From CAZGEA01 sp964524515 (GTDB taxonomy: Bacteria; Patescibacteriota; Microgenomatia; UBA8517), in the NCBI GenBank assembly GCA_964524515.1, contig CAZGEA010000001.1, positions 248,001-312,000 of the forward strand: DNA of 64,000 nucleotides, read 5' to 3'. Shown piece after piece: positions 7,649 to 16,202 of this stretch (position 1 is the first letter of the stretch; each line of letters starts with the position of its first letter). The notes beneath the pieces are model-generated. The model had not been told where the DNA came from. It ran no database searches and was given only the letters and a program-made list of their open reading frames with translations. A program made the position numbers and the translations under genes.

Positions 7649-9355
7649 TCAATTCTCTGGCCTTATCCCCATATAAGGAAAAACTTCTCTTGAAATATTA
7701 AACCATAATGGTGCAGCGGTTTCTGATCCCCACTGAGAGGTTTGAGGTTCACGCAGTATTACTAACATCACAAATTTCGGATCATTGGCTGGAGCAAATC
7801 CCACAAAAGATGCAATTGTTTTTGTAGGATCATAATGTCCAGCTACCGGAATCTGAGCAGTTCCAGTTTTTCCAGCAATCAAAAATCCCTTTGGCACGGC
7901 CCATTTCGCCTCACCACTTTTAACAGCTGCCATCATCATTTCAGTGACTTGTTTTGTAGTCGAACTCGACAATATTTGTTTTTTATCTAAATTTTCAATA
8001 TTTACCTTTCCGGAATCAGTTTGAATTTCATTAACAACATGTGGCTTAATCAAATATCCACCATTTGCAATTGATGCCATGGCACGTATCATTTGAATTG
8101 GAGTGACAGCAATTCCCTGTCCAAAAGTTGCAGTTGCCAAATCAACTATATTCCACTCATTTGGTTTTCTAAATGGTGGCACTGCCTCTCCCTGCAAATC
8201 AACACTTGTTGCAGTTCCAAATCCATACTTCCCAAAATAATTAATCAAATTATCTTTACCTAATTTATTCCCCACAAATACCATCCCAACGTTATCTGAA
8301 TGAACCAAAACATCAGTCATTGTTGAATTTGGATAATACTCTTTATTCCACGTTTCAATAAAATATTTATCAATTTTGTATGACCCAAAACAAATATCAC
8401 ATTGTGTCTGGGGTGAAATTACATTTGTATCAATTCCAGCAGCCATTATAAGCGGTTTCATGATTGATCCTGGCTCAAATGAATCAGAGATAGCAGGATT
8501 TTTAAACTCTTCGTTACTGTATTTATAATATTCACGAGGATCATATGTAGGGCTTGAAGCCATTGCAAGTATTTCACCTGTTATTGGATTCATAGCAATC
8601 ACGGTTCCCGATTTTGCACCATATTTTGCAATTCCTTCTTGTAACTTTTTTTCAATAATTTGTTGAAATCTTTTATCAATTGAAGTTAAAAGTGTTACAC
8701 CTGGACGTGCGAGTACATTCTTTCGAGTTCCAGAAAACAAAGGTGCCCCAAGTGCATTTGATTGTCTAGCAACGATTCCTGAATTTCCTGTTAATTCAAT
8801 ATTATAATATCCCTCAAGTCCAAAATATCCCATATCATAGCCCTTATCACTTTTTCCAACAAAACCCAAGACTTGTGCTGAACTTGATGCTTCAGGATAA
8901 TATCTATCCTGAATTGGTTCAAAAATAACTCCGGGGATATTCAATTTTTCAATTTCTTGTTTTTTATCTCTATTTATTTTTTGTTTTATGGCAATCCAAG
9001 TAGATTTTGTTGAATCAATTACTTTTGTTATCCTATCGCTTTCAATCTTTATTCCAGCTGAATCAGTAGATACTAAAATTGGAGCCATTCGAGCAGAAAA
9101 TTCATATGTATTCATATCAAAAACATTTTTATCAACAATTAATTTATATGCATCAACTGTAATTGATAATGGTGATCCATCTCGTGCTAAAATTTCACCT
9201 CTTGGAGCATCTATTGTAGTTTCAGTTTGATATTGCTCACGAGCATATGAAGATAACCTCTCAGATGCAATTAATTGCCAATAAAAAAGACGCAAGACTA
9301 GAAGTCCAAAAAAACTAAGTATTCCTATCCAGAGTATTGTTATTCTCCTATCCAC
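7649..9355 (-). CDS. ftsI: Class B penicillin-binding protein (FtsI/PBP2-type transpeptidase)
   Basis: A 568-residue transpeptidase that cross-links peptidoglycan outside the membrane. It has one N-terminal anchor (about 6-28), the dimerisation-domain entry APRGEILARDGSPL (about 50-63), and the catalytic motifs GSIMK (Ser297, Lys300), HSDN (Ser353, Asn355) and AGKTGTA (Lys496). No PASTA repeats are present. It overlaps the ftsL-like gene by 16 nt. Place and partners indicate the division-specific enzyme FtsI. Confidence 0.95.
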   Translation of the reverse strand: MDRRITILWIGILSFFGLLVLRLFYWQLIASERLSSYAREQYQTETTIDAPRGEILARDGSPLSITVDAYKLIVDKNVFDMNTYEFSARMAPILVSTDSAGIKIESDRITKVIDSTKSTWIAIKQKINRDKKQEIEKLNIPGVIFEPIQDRYYPEASSSAQVLGFVGKSDKGYDMGYFGLEGYYNIELTGNSGIVARQSNALGAPLFSGTRKNVLARPGVTLLTSIDKRFQQIIEKKLQEGIAKYGAKSGTVIAMNPITGEILAMASSPTYDPREYYKYSNEEFKNPAISDSFEPGSIMKPLIMAAGIDTNVISPQTQCDICFGSYKIDKYFIETWNKEYYPNSTMTDVLVHSDNVGMVFVGNKLGKDNLINYFGKYGFGTATSVDLQGEAVPPFRKPNEWNIVDLATATFGQGIAVTPIQMIRAMASIANGGYLIKPHVVNEIQTDSGKVNIENLDKKQILSSSTTKQVTEMMMAAVKSGEAKWAVPKGFLIAGKTGTAQIPVAGHYDPTKTIASFVGFAPANDPKFVMLVILREPQTSQWGSETAAPLWFNISREVFPYMGIRPEN

Positions 9356-9615
9356 GCAAGTGTAGAAACAGACTTAATATATATAATATTTGTTGGGTTT
9401 TTCATTAATTTTGCCAAATCAGAATTAGTTAGTTCTGATAAAGATGAATATTTAAGTAAATTTGATTCAACTAATTTGTTTTCTTTAGATAATTTCGCCA
9501 ATTCCTGATAAGAATTTGTTAGTCCTCCACCCATAGATCCTGATGCAATCGATGTTACAACATTTACTACGATTAAAACACCAAATAATATAATTATTAA
9601 AAACTTTTTATTCAT
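9340..9615 (-). CDS. ftsL: FtsL/DivIC-like small bitopic protein
   Basis: A 91-residue protein with one N-terminal membrane segment (about 5-26) followed by a short helical, Leu/Glu/Lys-rich region (YQELAKLSKENKLVESNLL, about 36-54). FtsL sequences are poorly conserved, so the call rests on size, topology and location exactly between rsmH and ftsI, the usual ftsL slot. It overlaps rsmH by 4 nt and ftsI by 16 nt. Confidence 0.65.
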   Translation of the reverse strand: MNKKFLIIILFGVLIVVNVVTSIASGSMGGGLTNSYQELAKLSKENKLVESNLLKYSSLSELTNSDLAKLMKNPTNIIYIKSVSTLAWIGE

Positions 9616-10481
9616 TTTTTCTCAATCACTCTAAACTTTGCACTTCTCGATCTCGGATTTTTTGTAATTTCATCATCTTTTGGCACAATAATGTCATCAA
9701 TCAATATTCCTTCACCACTTTTTACAAACTCAACAAATTTATGTTTCACCACCTGATCTTCAAGTGAATGAAAACTAATTATTCCCAATCTTCCAGTACT
9801 TTTTAAAACTGAAAATGCATTTGGAATGTATTCTTTCAAAGAATCGATCTCAATATTAACAGCAATCCTAAGTGCCAAAAAAGGTAACGTTGCTTCATTT
9901 AAATGTCCATGTCTACCCATAACTTTGCGAACTACCTCTAAAAAATCTCCAACTGTCTCAAATTTTTTAACAATTCTTTTGGAAACCACCTCACGAGCCA
10001 AATGTGTAACTGCCAAACCACCCATGACATCACCAAACATTCGTCTCAATTGATCCTCACGCAGTGCATTTAACAAATCACTAGCTGTTACAGATTGACT
10101 TCCTACATCGAGTCTCATGTCTAAAGTCTGTGATTCATCTTTAAAACTAAAACCTCGCTTAGATGAATCAAGGTGCACGCTACTTATTCCTAAATCAGCC
10201 AAAATTGCATCAGCGTCACTAAAATCATTATCTTTTGCAATTTTATCTATATTTCTAAAATTCCCATGAACAATAGTTAACTCATTACCTATATATTTTT
10301 TGAGTCTTTCAGATGCCAGATCAATCATCGATTGATCTGCTTCAATAGATAATACTTTAGCTCCATTTTCTAGAAAGAAAAGTGTGTGTCCGCCATAACC
10401 TAATGTTGAATCAATTACTTTAAAATCCTTTTTAACGTTCAAATAATGCAAAGCCTCGTCTTTTAGTACTGGTTCATGCAT
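9612..10481 (-). CDS. rsmH: RsmH, 16S rRNA (cytosine-1402-N4) methyltransferase
   Basis: A 289-residue SAM methyltransferase (MraW family). Characteristic segments are DSTLGYGGHTLFFLENGA, the Asp of LSIEADQSM, ADLGISSVHLD, GFSFKDESQTLDMRLD and the C-terminal IISFHSLEDQVVKH. The protein methylates C1402 in the decoding site of 16S rRNA. It starts within the last 8 nt of mraZ, the standard mraZ-rsmH arrangement at the head of dcw clusters. Confidence 0.96.
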   Translation of the reverse strand: MHEPVLKDEALHYLNVKKDFKVIDSTLGYGGHTLFFLENGAKVLSIEADQSMIDLASERLKKYIGNELTIVHGNFRNIDKIAKDNDFSDADAILADLGISSVHLDSSKRGFSFKDESQTLDMRLDVGSQSVTASDLLNALREDQLRRMFGDVMGGLAVTHLAREVVSKRIVKKFETVGDFLEVVRKVMGRHGHLNEATLPFLALRIAVNIEIDSLKEYIPNAFSVLKSTGRLGIISFHSLEDQVVKHKFVEFVKSGEGILIDDIIVPKDDEITKNPRSRSAKFRVIEKK

Positions 10482-10917
10482 TATATTTTTTACTTTCAGT
10501 CAATTTTTCCATAATCTCTGACGAATTTTTCGAAATTTCACGGTCTTTTGCTATCCATTTATCTTGATCCCAAACTTCAACACGATCACCTAATCCTAAA
10601 AAAACAATATTATTAGAAAGCTTTGCATATTCAACCAAAAGATGAGGAAAAACTACTCTTCCTTGCTCATCTGTAGTAAGTTCATACGCAGATGCTAATA
10701 AAAATCGGTCAGTATCACGAATTGATGCAGTAATCATTGCATCTTTTCCTTTGATCTTATCCAAAATACTTTCCCAACTACTAGCTGACGTGATAACTAA
10801 ACAATCTTCATACCACTTAGCTATAATCATTTTCTTTCCTAAAAAAGTTCTAAATGCTGCAGGAATTGCGCTTCGATGCTTTAAACTTAATATTGCATTA
10901 TAAGTTCCAATTAGCAT
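10474..10917 (-). CDS. mraZ: MraZ, transcriptional regulator of the dcw cluster
   Basis: A 147-residue protein made of two AbrB-like swapped-hairpin repeats. The true start is the ATG at 10917, giving MLIGTYNAILSL, which matches family N-termini; in-frame GTGs at 10929 and 10926 are rejected. An AGGAG lies 11 nt upstream of the ATG. The second repeat keeps DEQGRVVFP, whereas the first reads LKHRSAIP where DxKGR is usual. MraZ forms rings that bind spaced repeats in front of its own gene and represses the cluster. Candidate repeats are directly upstream. Confidence 0.93.
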   Translation of the reverse strand: MLIGTYNAILSLKHRSAIPAAFRTFLGKKMIIAKWYEDCLVITSASSWESILDKIKGKDAMITASIRDTDRFLLASAYELTTDEQGRVVFPHLLVEYAKLSNNIVFLGLGDRVEVWDQDKWIAKDREISKNSSEIMEKLTESKKYNA

Positions 10918-10925
10918 TTTATTCA

Positions 10926-10948
10926 CCACTCCTCACCACCATAATCCA
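10926..10948 (-). promoter_or_regulatory. Candidate MraZ operator: three TGG motifs at 10-bp spacing
   Basis: On the minus strand TGG occurs at 10948-10946, 10938-10936 and 10928-10926, exactly 10 bp (one helical turn) apart, between the -10 box and the mraZ ATG. MraZ proteins elsewhere bind short G-rich boxes repeated at about 10 bp in this position. The promoter-distal repeats are longer (GTGGTGA occurs twice). Autoregulation is inferred. Confidence 0.6.
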
Positions 10949-10976
10949 TTTTGAAGAGTTTTCACAGTTATGTCAA
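10948..10976 (-). promoter_or_regulatory. Sigma70-type promoter of mraZ
   Basis: The minus strand has a perfect -35 TTGACA (10976-10971), a 17-bp spacer and -10 CAAAAT (10953-10948). The predicted start near 10941 gives a leader of about 24 nt containing AGGAG. This makes mraZ one of the few operon heads here with a conventional 5' leader. The first TGG of the presumed operator touches the -10 box. Confidence 0.7.
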
Positions 10977-10984
10977 GAGGAATT

Positions 10985-11002
10985 TATGCACAAAAATGCA
11001 TA
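10985..11002. promoter_or_regulatory. Short dyad upstream of the mraZ promoter
   Basis: A perfect 6-bp inverted repeat, TATGCA-CAAAAA-TGCATA, lies between the stop of the upstream gene (11012) and the mraZ -35 box. It could be a regulator site or part of a weak termination signal. No U-tract follows on the minus strand. Its short arms in AT-rich DNA make chance possible. Confidence 0.25.
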
Positions 11003-11011
11003 TTTCACAAA

Positions 11012-11746
11012 TTAATTTGAGATTATAAATACTTGAGGAGAAACTGAAACTGAAGAATCCAAACTTACCCAGTTACCACCAGAATAATAATATGCATTGG
11101 CTGAATCAACAGTCCCTTTAAGATCAGATTCAACTGTAAAAACTCCATAGGGACCATAAGTTATTTGTTTATCAAATGCATTTAATGTACCAAAAGTATT
11201 CATTACAACAAAATAGCCTTTTGGTTGTTTGGAAAATGTAAATTTAAACATTGAATCAGATGAAACACCTTCTTTAGTTTTTGAAAGGAGTACAAAATCA
11301 TTAGCTTTTCTACCCAACAATTTTCCTTGTGCATCTCGAATCGTTAACGTAAAAACTCCATTATTAACTCCTTCATCATATCTAAATTTTCCAGATGATT
11401 CAGAACCTAATAAAAGTTCACGTTCAATCATTGTTTGACCATTCAACTTAACAGATCCAGGCACCCCTTGAGTTCTTCCGTCTTTAACTTTATAAACCAA
11501 TTCATAATCAACTGAATTAGCATTGGCAATCTTAATATTTTCAATCTTCATCTTCAAAAAATGGCCATCATTAGTTGGAGTAAGGGAAACAAATGGCATT
11601 TGATCCTGTGGTATCTCAACAACAACATCTTCATCATCACTACTATCCGGCTTAACTGAATCAGATTTATTTAAATTTTTAAATAGAGTCAAAAGTAAAA
11701 CTAATGCTGCAATTATTACTACAAAAATAACAATTAATTTCTTCAT
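11012..11746 (-). CDS. Membrane-anchored extracytoplasmic protein of unknown function
   Basis: A 244-residue protein not recognised by family. Residues 3-24 form a hydrophobic anchor, with no lipobox cysteine. An Asp/Ser/Glu-rich linker follows (about 30-48), then a domain with alternating hydrophobic strands and many Gly/Asn turns (from about 52), typical of beta-sandwich extracytoplasmic domains. It lies upstream of mraZ and downstream of the DUF2130 gene and has its own good promoter, so it is probably a separate unit. A role at the cell surface is likely from topology only. Confidence 0.7.
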   Translation of the reverse strand: MKKLIVIFVVIIAALVLLLTLFKNLNKSDSVKPDSSDDEDVVVEIPQDQMPFVSLTPTNDGHFLKMKIENIKIANANSVDYELVYKVKDGRTQGVPGSVKLNGQTMIERELLLGSESSGKFRYDEGVNNGVFTLTIRDAQGKLLGRKANDFVLLSKTKEGVSSDSMFKFTFSKQPKGYFVVMNTFGTLNAFDKQITYGPYGVFTVESDLKGTVDSANAYYYSGGNWVSLDSSVSVSPQVFIISN

Positions 11747-11752
11747 TTATCT

Positions 11753-11782
11753 ATTTTGACTAAAATATGACCTATTTGTCAA
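11753..11782 (-). promoter_or_regulatory. Promoter of the 11012-11746 gene, predicted leaderless
   Basis: The -35 TTGACA (11782-11777) overlaps the TGA stop of the DUF2130 gene. After an 18-bp spacer the -10 CAAAAT (11758-11753) ends 6 nt before the ATG, so transcription should begin at or next to the start codon. The two hexamers are the same as at mraZ. Confidence 0.6.
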
Positions 11783-12921
11783 ATTTCACTATCAGATGGA
11801 AGCGAAAAAACTTTAATATCTCCTAAAGAATTACCAATTGCACCTTGCAACTCACCATAAATTCTTGAGGCATTAAGCATCATTCTCTTAATTTGAATAT
11901 CACGCTTTTTCCATATTCTCTCCATCGATCTACGTTCAGTTTCTAAATCCTCCTGCATATTTTTAATCCCTTCTGCAAATGATTCAAATCTATGCCTAAA
12001 AGTTTCACTCTGTAAATATTCATACAAAAAATCAAGTTTTTCATCTTTACTCAATGCTGTCTGTTTTGCAGCAGCCAATTTAATAACTTCGCGTCTAAGT
12101 ATTAATGCAAGTGGAATAGCAAAATTAAACGCACAAACAATTACTCCATCAATTATTGTAAAACTCTCAATCTCACGAGGTAAATGCTTACTCACGATTA
12201 TTGCCATATTTGCACTACTATTTCTTGCATCCTCACGCAATTTTGCAATCCACGATGGTGACCACTTTGCATCCTTACTTTCCCATAAAATAACACCAGC
12301 TAATCTTCCACTTTGACCTTTTACATTTTGGATAATATCAGCTCCTTGAACTCCTTTTTTAACTTCCTTAATTTCATCAATAGGAAAATTTTCTCGAAGA
12401 GATTGCTCCAAATTAAGCTCCAAAACTTCTCCCTGCATTTGCTGAGATCTTTGAGTTAATTTATAGTTTGCATCTTCGAGTGACTTCTTTGTATCGTCCA
12501 ATTGTTTTCGTAAAAATCCAACTTCGGTTTGAGCTTTTTCCTGAATCAATTTCGACATTTTCTCTTTTTCAACTTCCAATTCATTTTCCAATCTTTTTTG
12601 AAGTTCAATTTCTTTTTGTGAATCAGATTCTCTCAAATCTCGCATTTCCTTCATCAATGTCAAAATTTGATTTTGAAGTTTATCGTTTTTATCTTTCAGT
12701 TCAACGTTCTCATTTTCTCTGTTTTTTTTATCAGTCTCTATTTCTGAAAGTAACTTCAAACTAGCCTCTTTTTTTGCATTATTAATAGCTTCACTTAATT
12801 CACTTTCATGTTTCTTTTGAAAAGATTCAGTAAGCTTATCTTGAATTTCATGCGTTAATGCATCAGTAATTTTAATCCTCTCACCACAATTTAAACATTT
12901 TACATAAATCTCTTCATTCAT
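11779..12921 (-). CDS. DUF2130 coiled-coil protein
   Basis: A 380-residue protein with an N-terminal CLNCGERI zinc-ribbon-like start (C9 and C12; only one CxxC is visible). A long charged coiled coil follows (about 25-165). The conserved DUF2130 globular region (about 165-330) includes GVQGADIIQNVKGQSGRLAG and LWESKDAKWSPSWIAKLRED, with acidic and lysine positions reminiscent of PD-(D/E)xK nuclease folds. It ends with a second helical tail. The molecular function of the family is not established to my knowledge. It lies 12 nt downstream of recO and is probably in the same transcript. Confidence 0.85.
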   Translation of the reverse strand: MNEEIYVKCLNCGERIKITDALTHEIQDKLTESFQKKHESELSEAINNAKKEASLKLLSEIETDKKNRENENVELKDKNDKLQNQILTLMKEMRDLRESDSQKEIELQKRLENELEVEKEKMSKLIQEKAQTEVGFLRKQLDDTKKSLEDANYKLTQRSQQMQGEVLELNLEQSLRENFPIDEIKEVKKGVQGADIIQNVKGQSGRLAGVILWESKDAKWSPSWIAKLREDARNSSANMAIIVSKHLPREIESFTIIDGVIVCAFNFAIPLALILRREVIKLAAAKQTALSKDEKLDFLYEYLQSETFRHRFESFAEGIKNMQEDLETERRSMERIWKKRDIQIKRMMLNASRIYGELQGAIGNSLGDIKVFSLPSDSEI

Positions 12922-12933
12922 AAATTTAATTTT

Positions 12934-13479
12934 TTATTGTAGCATCCTTCTTCCAATTTTAATTGAAGTTACTTTCTTTTCAGTAATTGTCTGCAAAAAC
13001 AAATCAGGATCATCCATCTCTTTATCAATATCCCAGTAACCCAATTCAACCAATACATTTTTTGTAAAATTATTTCGAAGCGATTTTAAATTTACACTCT
13101 TCTTCAAATTAGAAAAATAATCTTGTAGCATTAAAAACAAATGTGAATGCTCTGCTCTATCTTGCAATAATTTATCAATGACCTCAGCAGCAAAAAATGC
13201 ACAAGTACTTTTTTTTAAATCTTTTTTAACATTTGAAAACGAGTCAATAAGTTCTGTTTCAATTAATATATCAAGACCTCTATTTTCAATTGCACTAAAT
13301 TTTATATAATTAAAAAGCTCAATAGCATGACGTTTTTTACTTGTTGGTTTTCTCACACCTTTTGCAATAAAAGTTATTTTACCAAAATCTTTACTAAAAA
13401 TAGTTACTATTCGATCTGCCTCAGCATAATCAAAACGTTTTAATATAATCCCCTCTGAAGAATAACTTTTAAATCTCAC
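12934..13479 (-). CDS. recO: Short RecO-type DNA repair protein
   Basis: At 181 residues it is well short of the roughly 240 typical of RecO. The N-terminal OB-fold is clear (SSEGIILKRFDYAEADRIV, then FGKITFIAKGVRKPTSKKR). The helical part continues through the FFAAEVIDKLL region. The C-terminal zinc-binding cysteines and the remainder of the usual domain are missing. RecO loads RecA onto SSB-coated DNA with RecR. The start overlaps the DUF4012 gene by 4 nt, so the pair is translationally coupled. Confidence 0.82.
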   Translation of the reverse strand: MRFKSYSSEGIILKRFDYAEADRIVTIFSKDFGKITFIAKGVRKPTSKKRHAIELFNYIKFSAIENRGLDILIETELIDSFSNVKKDLKKSTCAFFAAEVIDKLLQDRAEHSHLFLMLQDYFSNLKKSVNLKSLRNNFTKNVLVELGYWDIDKEMDDPDLFLQTITEKKVTSIKIGRRMLQ

Positions 13480-15542
13480 AATTGCATTTTTATTTCGTGA
13501 TCAGTTTTAAGAACAAACTCCTGTTTTTGTTTATTCACTTTAACTGAATAGATTGGAGCATCAACACCTGGTTGTTTCTGAATTAATAACTTATATTCCT
13601 TATTTTTAATTTCAAGAGGAGTTACATAAATTAATTTAAGTTTTACAACTCCTTCAGGTCGCAATCTATACAATCCAGAAAATACAGTTTTACCAAACTC
13701 ATCATATAAATCATTTTTCTTTTCCAATCCTTCAAAAGATTCCAATGTTGATCCTTGAGGGACATATACTCTAATCCATGATGGTAAAACTGAATTAAGC
13801 CATCCATCAGACTTTTGTGTATTTTTATATGTTATATCAAGCGTAGTCTTTAGTTTGCCATCAGCTGTAATCTCAGTTTGCTTGTTAACCTCTTCAGTTA
13901 CATATAAATTAGATTTTCTTCCACCTAAATTTGCATTGTTTATATGAAGATAGTCTCCATCGTAATCTTCAATTCTTCCTGCAATTTTAAATCCTTCAGA
14001 TGCTTTTTGTGTCTCTTCATCCAAAGAATAAAAAAGGATATGCTTTTGAAAAACAGAATCAATTCCAGCTTGAAAAAGTGCAGGTAATTTTTCTTTTGGT
14101 TGACCAAGAGCATTGCTCAATACTGAATTCATCAAAGGCCCAACGATCTCTTTTCTATTTTTACCGTAATTTTTAGGAGCAAAAATTATTTTAGTTGGAT
14201 CATTTTGATCCCAAACTACAGCACCCTCAACATCAGCAAAATTTTCAAGTTCATAAATAACCTGTGGACAATTACATCTTGGATCATTTTCAGTACTAAA
14301 ATTACCAAATCCTGAAACTCCAATTTTTCCAATAACATTCAAAATATTCACAACAACTTGCGTATCAACTGCAATTATTCCATCGAAATCACCAATCCCA
14401 GTTTTCTTAGCTTCTCTAACAAAAAGATCCATACTTTCTTTAAAATCAGGTGACCAATTCATATCACGAATTCGTAAATTCTTAGAAATTAAGTAAGGTC
14501 CTTTAATATAGTCAACAATTGCTTCAGGTGCAGGGACAGACGGAGTGTATTTATCGTCCAATGAATAAATATCACTAGAAGATACAGGCTGTGGTTTTCC
14601 TTTATCTAACTTCATTATTGAATAAGCAGTCAAAAAACCACCAGTTGGTCTTAATTCCTTATCATTTTGAAACAACACTAAGTATGTTCTAGGTGATTCC
14701 ATTCCCAAAAGATAAGGCATTTTTTGTAAAAGTGGTTTTCCATCGGTTATGAACAAATCGATCTCACCCAAAAGAGTCTTCGCTAAAACTATATTCTCCC
14801 TAATTGGTGTTCCTCTAAATGATTCTGGATATCTTGAAGGATTTATTGTCTCAACTTGAGATTTAATCGCAGAAACCTTAACTGATAAGTCATCAAGCCT
14901 TGGCAATACCTGGCTCATTGTTGCCAATAAAAACTCAACTCTATCATTTGCTGTTTGAACACCACCACCGTTATCTGCTTTTCCACCTTTTAATCCAATT
15001 ATGTCAGCGTATGGCTCAACTGTTTCAATAACAATTTTTGAAGCTTCAATTCCCTCTTTCGCAGAAGCAAGTAACGCTGATCCGTCTCTAAAATAATAAC
15101 CAGCAACAGGAACCATTTTCATCCATGACATTCGCTGATATGTTTTATCAAGTGCGGCAATTTTTCCATCCATCTCATTTACAAAATCCTTTATTTTTAC
15201 AATATCCTGGCTTTTAACTATCTCTTTTGCTCTTGGCAAATCAGCTTTCAACACCATTGCCTGTTTATAAAAAGCATATGCTGGCATACCAACAAAAACA
15301 CCAACCAATAAAATCAACAAAACAAATACAGACGAAACACCAATAATAATTTTTTTAGCTTTTGGAGAAATATTTAATCTTCTTCTCACTTTTGGAGTCT
15401 GAATAAAACTTGTTTGTTGGTTTTCCATCATTATTTTATTTTCATGATTAAAATCACGATTCAAATCAATCTGTTGAATTTCAGGCGGCTCGACAATCGA
15501 CCTAGGCTTGATTTGTGGTATTTCAGGCAGTCTGTCATCCAT
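13476..15542 (-). CDS. DUF4012 membrane-anchored protein
   Basis: A 688-residue protein. A proline-rich cytoplasmic tail of about 60 residues precedes a single membrane segment (about 64-91). A long extracytoplasmic region follows, including the DUF4012 core (about 270-520) with YLVLFQNDKELRPTGGFL, a family hallmark. C-terminal residues 530-688 look like a beta-rich domain. DUF4012 proteins often neighbour polysaccharide genes; biochemical activity is unknown to me. Here it lies between recO and the glycan locus and has its own candidate promoter. Confidence 0.85.
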   Translation of the reverse strand: MDDRLPEIPQIKPRSIVEPPEIQQIDLNRDFNHENKIMMENQQTSFIQTPKVRRRLNISPKAKKIIIGVSSVFVLLILLVGVFVGMPAYAFYKQAMVLKADLPRAKEIVKSQDIVKIKDFVNEMDGKIAALDKTYQRMSWMKMVPVAGYYFRDGSALLASAKEGIEASKIVIETVEPYADIIGLKGGKADNGGGVQTANDRVEFLLATMSQVLPRLDDLSVKVSAIKSQVETINPSRYPESFRGTPIRENIVLAKTLLGEIDLFITDGKPLLQKMPYLLGMESPRTYLVLFQNDKELRPTGGFLTAYSIMKLDKGKPQPVSSSDIYSLDDKYTPSVPAPEAIVDYIKGPYLISKNLRIRDMNWSPDFKESMDLFVREAKKTGIGDFDGIIAVDTQVVVNILNVIGKIGVSGFGNFSTENDPRCNCPQVIYELENFADVEGAVVWDQNDPTKIIFAPKNYGKNRKEIVGPLMNSVLSNALGQPKEKLPALFQAGIDSVFQKHILFYSLDEETQKASEGFKIAGRIEDYDGDYLHINNANLGGRKSNLYVTEEVNKQTEITADGKLKTTLDITYKNTQKSDGWLNSVLPSWIRVYVPQGSTLESFEGLEKKNDLYDEFGKTVFSGLYRLRPEGVVKLKLIYVTPLEIKNKEYKLLIQKQPGVDAPIYSVKVNKQKQEFVLKTDHEIKMQL

Positions 15543-15550
15543 GTCTTTGT

Positions 15551-15556
15551 ATTATA
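15551..15556 (-). promoter_or_regulatory. Candidate -10 for DUF4012-recO-DUF2130, predicted leaderless
   Basis: A minus-strand consensus TATAAT (15556-15551) ends 8 nt before the ATG at 15542, within the 16-bp gap after the sugar transferase stop. No Shine-Dalgarno sequence lies between them. A -35 was not evident. Confidence 0.5.
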
Positions 15557-15558
15557 TA

Positions 15559-16197
15559 CTACTGGGCACCTTTTCCAGAAATCATAGCCCAAGGAGTCTT
15601 TAGTAAAATTAATATATCCAAAATTATTGATTTTCGTCTTGCATAATAAGCATCCATTTCAATTCGCTTATCAAAATTAACCTCACTTCTGCCAGATACT
15701 TGCCAAAAACCAGTTATACCAGGCTTAACAGTCAACATTTCTTCAACCAATTTTTTTGTAAGTGGATAAATATTTTGCTGTTTTTCAAGTTCTTCAGGAT
15801 AATATGGACGTGGACCCACAATACTCATTTCACCTTTTAAAACATTAAAAAACTGTGGCATCTCATCAATTGAATGCTTACGTATAAACTTCCCGATTGG
15901 TGTCACTCTCGGATCGTTTTTAATCTTATAATTACCAGAAGTCTGTTGTTCTTTATATGCTTTCTTAAATTTCGGATCTTTTCGAAGCAACTCGTAAGCA
16001 TTAGGAATCATCGAACGAAACTTATATGGATAAAATGGATTACCGAATTTACCAACTCTCTTTGGAATATCAGCAAAAACAGGCCCAGGCGAAGTCAATT
16101 TTATCCCAATCGCAGTCACAATCATTACAGGAGAAAACATAATAATCAAAAACAAAGAGCCGAAAATATCAATTATTCTTTTAAGGAAGTAATACAT
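15559..16197 (-). CDS. Initiating phosphoglycosyl transferase (bacterial sugar transferase family)
   Basis: A 212-residue minimal monotopic phosphoglycosyl transferase that moves a sugar phosphate from a nucleotide sugar to a polyprenyl phosphate, starting glycan repeat synthesis. It has the re-entrant N-terminal helix (about 9-34) with SPGPVF, YKFRSM (58-63), the catalytic Asp-Glu pair in SIDEMPQFFNVLKG (D111, E112), the VGPRP segment (128-132) and KPGITGFWQVSGRSE. It lacks the extra N-terminal membrane domain of WbaP/WcaJ, so it is PglC-sized. It is 5 nt downstream of manC. The sugar specificity is unknown. Confidence 0.92.
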   Translation of the reverse strand: MYYFLKRIIDIFGSLFLIIMFSPVMIVTAIGIKLTSPGPVFADIPKRVGKFGNPFYPYKFRSMIPNAYELLRKDPKFKKAYKEQQTSGNYKIKNDPRVTPIGKFIRKHSIDEMPQFFNVLKGEMSIVGPRPYYPEELEKQQNIYPLTKKLVEEMLTVKPGITGFWQVSGRSEVNFDKRIEMDAYYARRKSIILDILILLKTPWAMISGKGAQ

Positions 16198-16202
16198 ATT
16201 CT

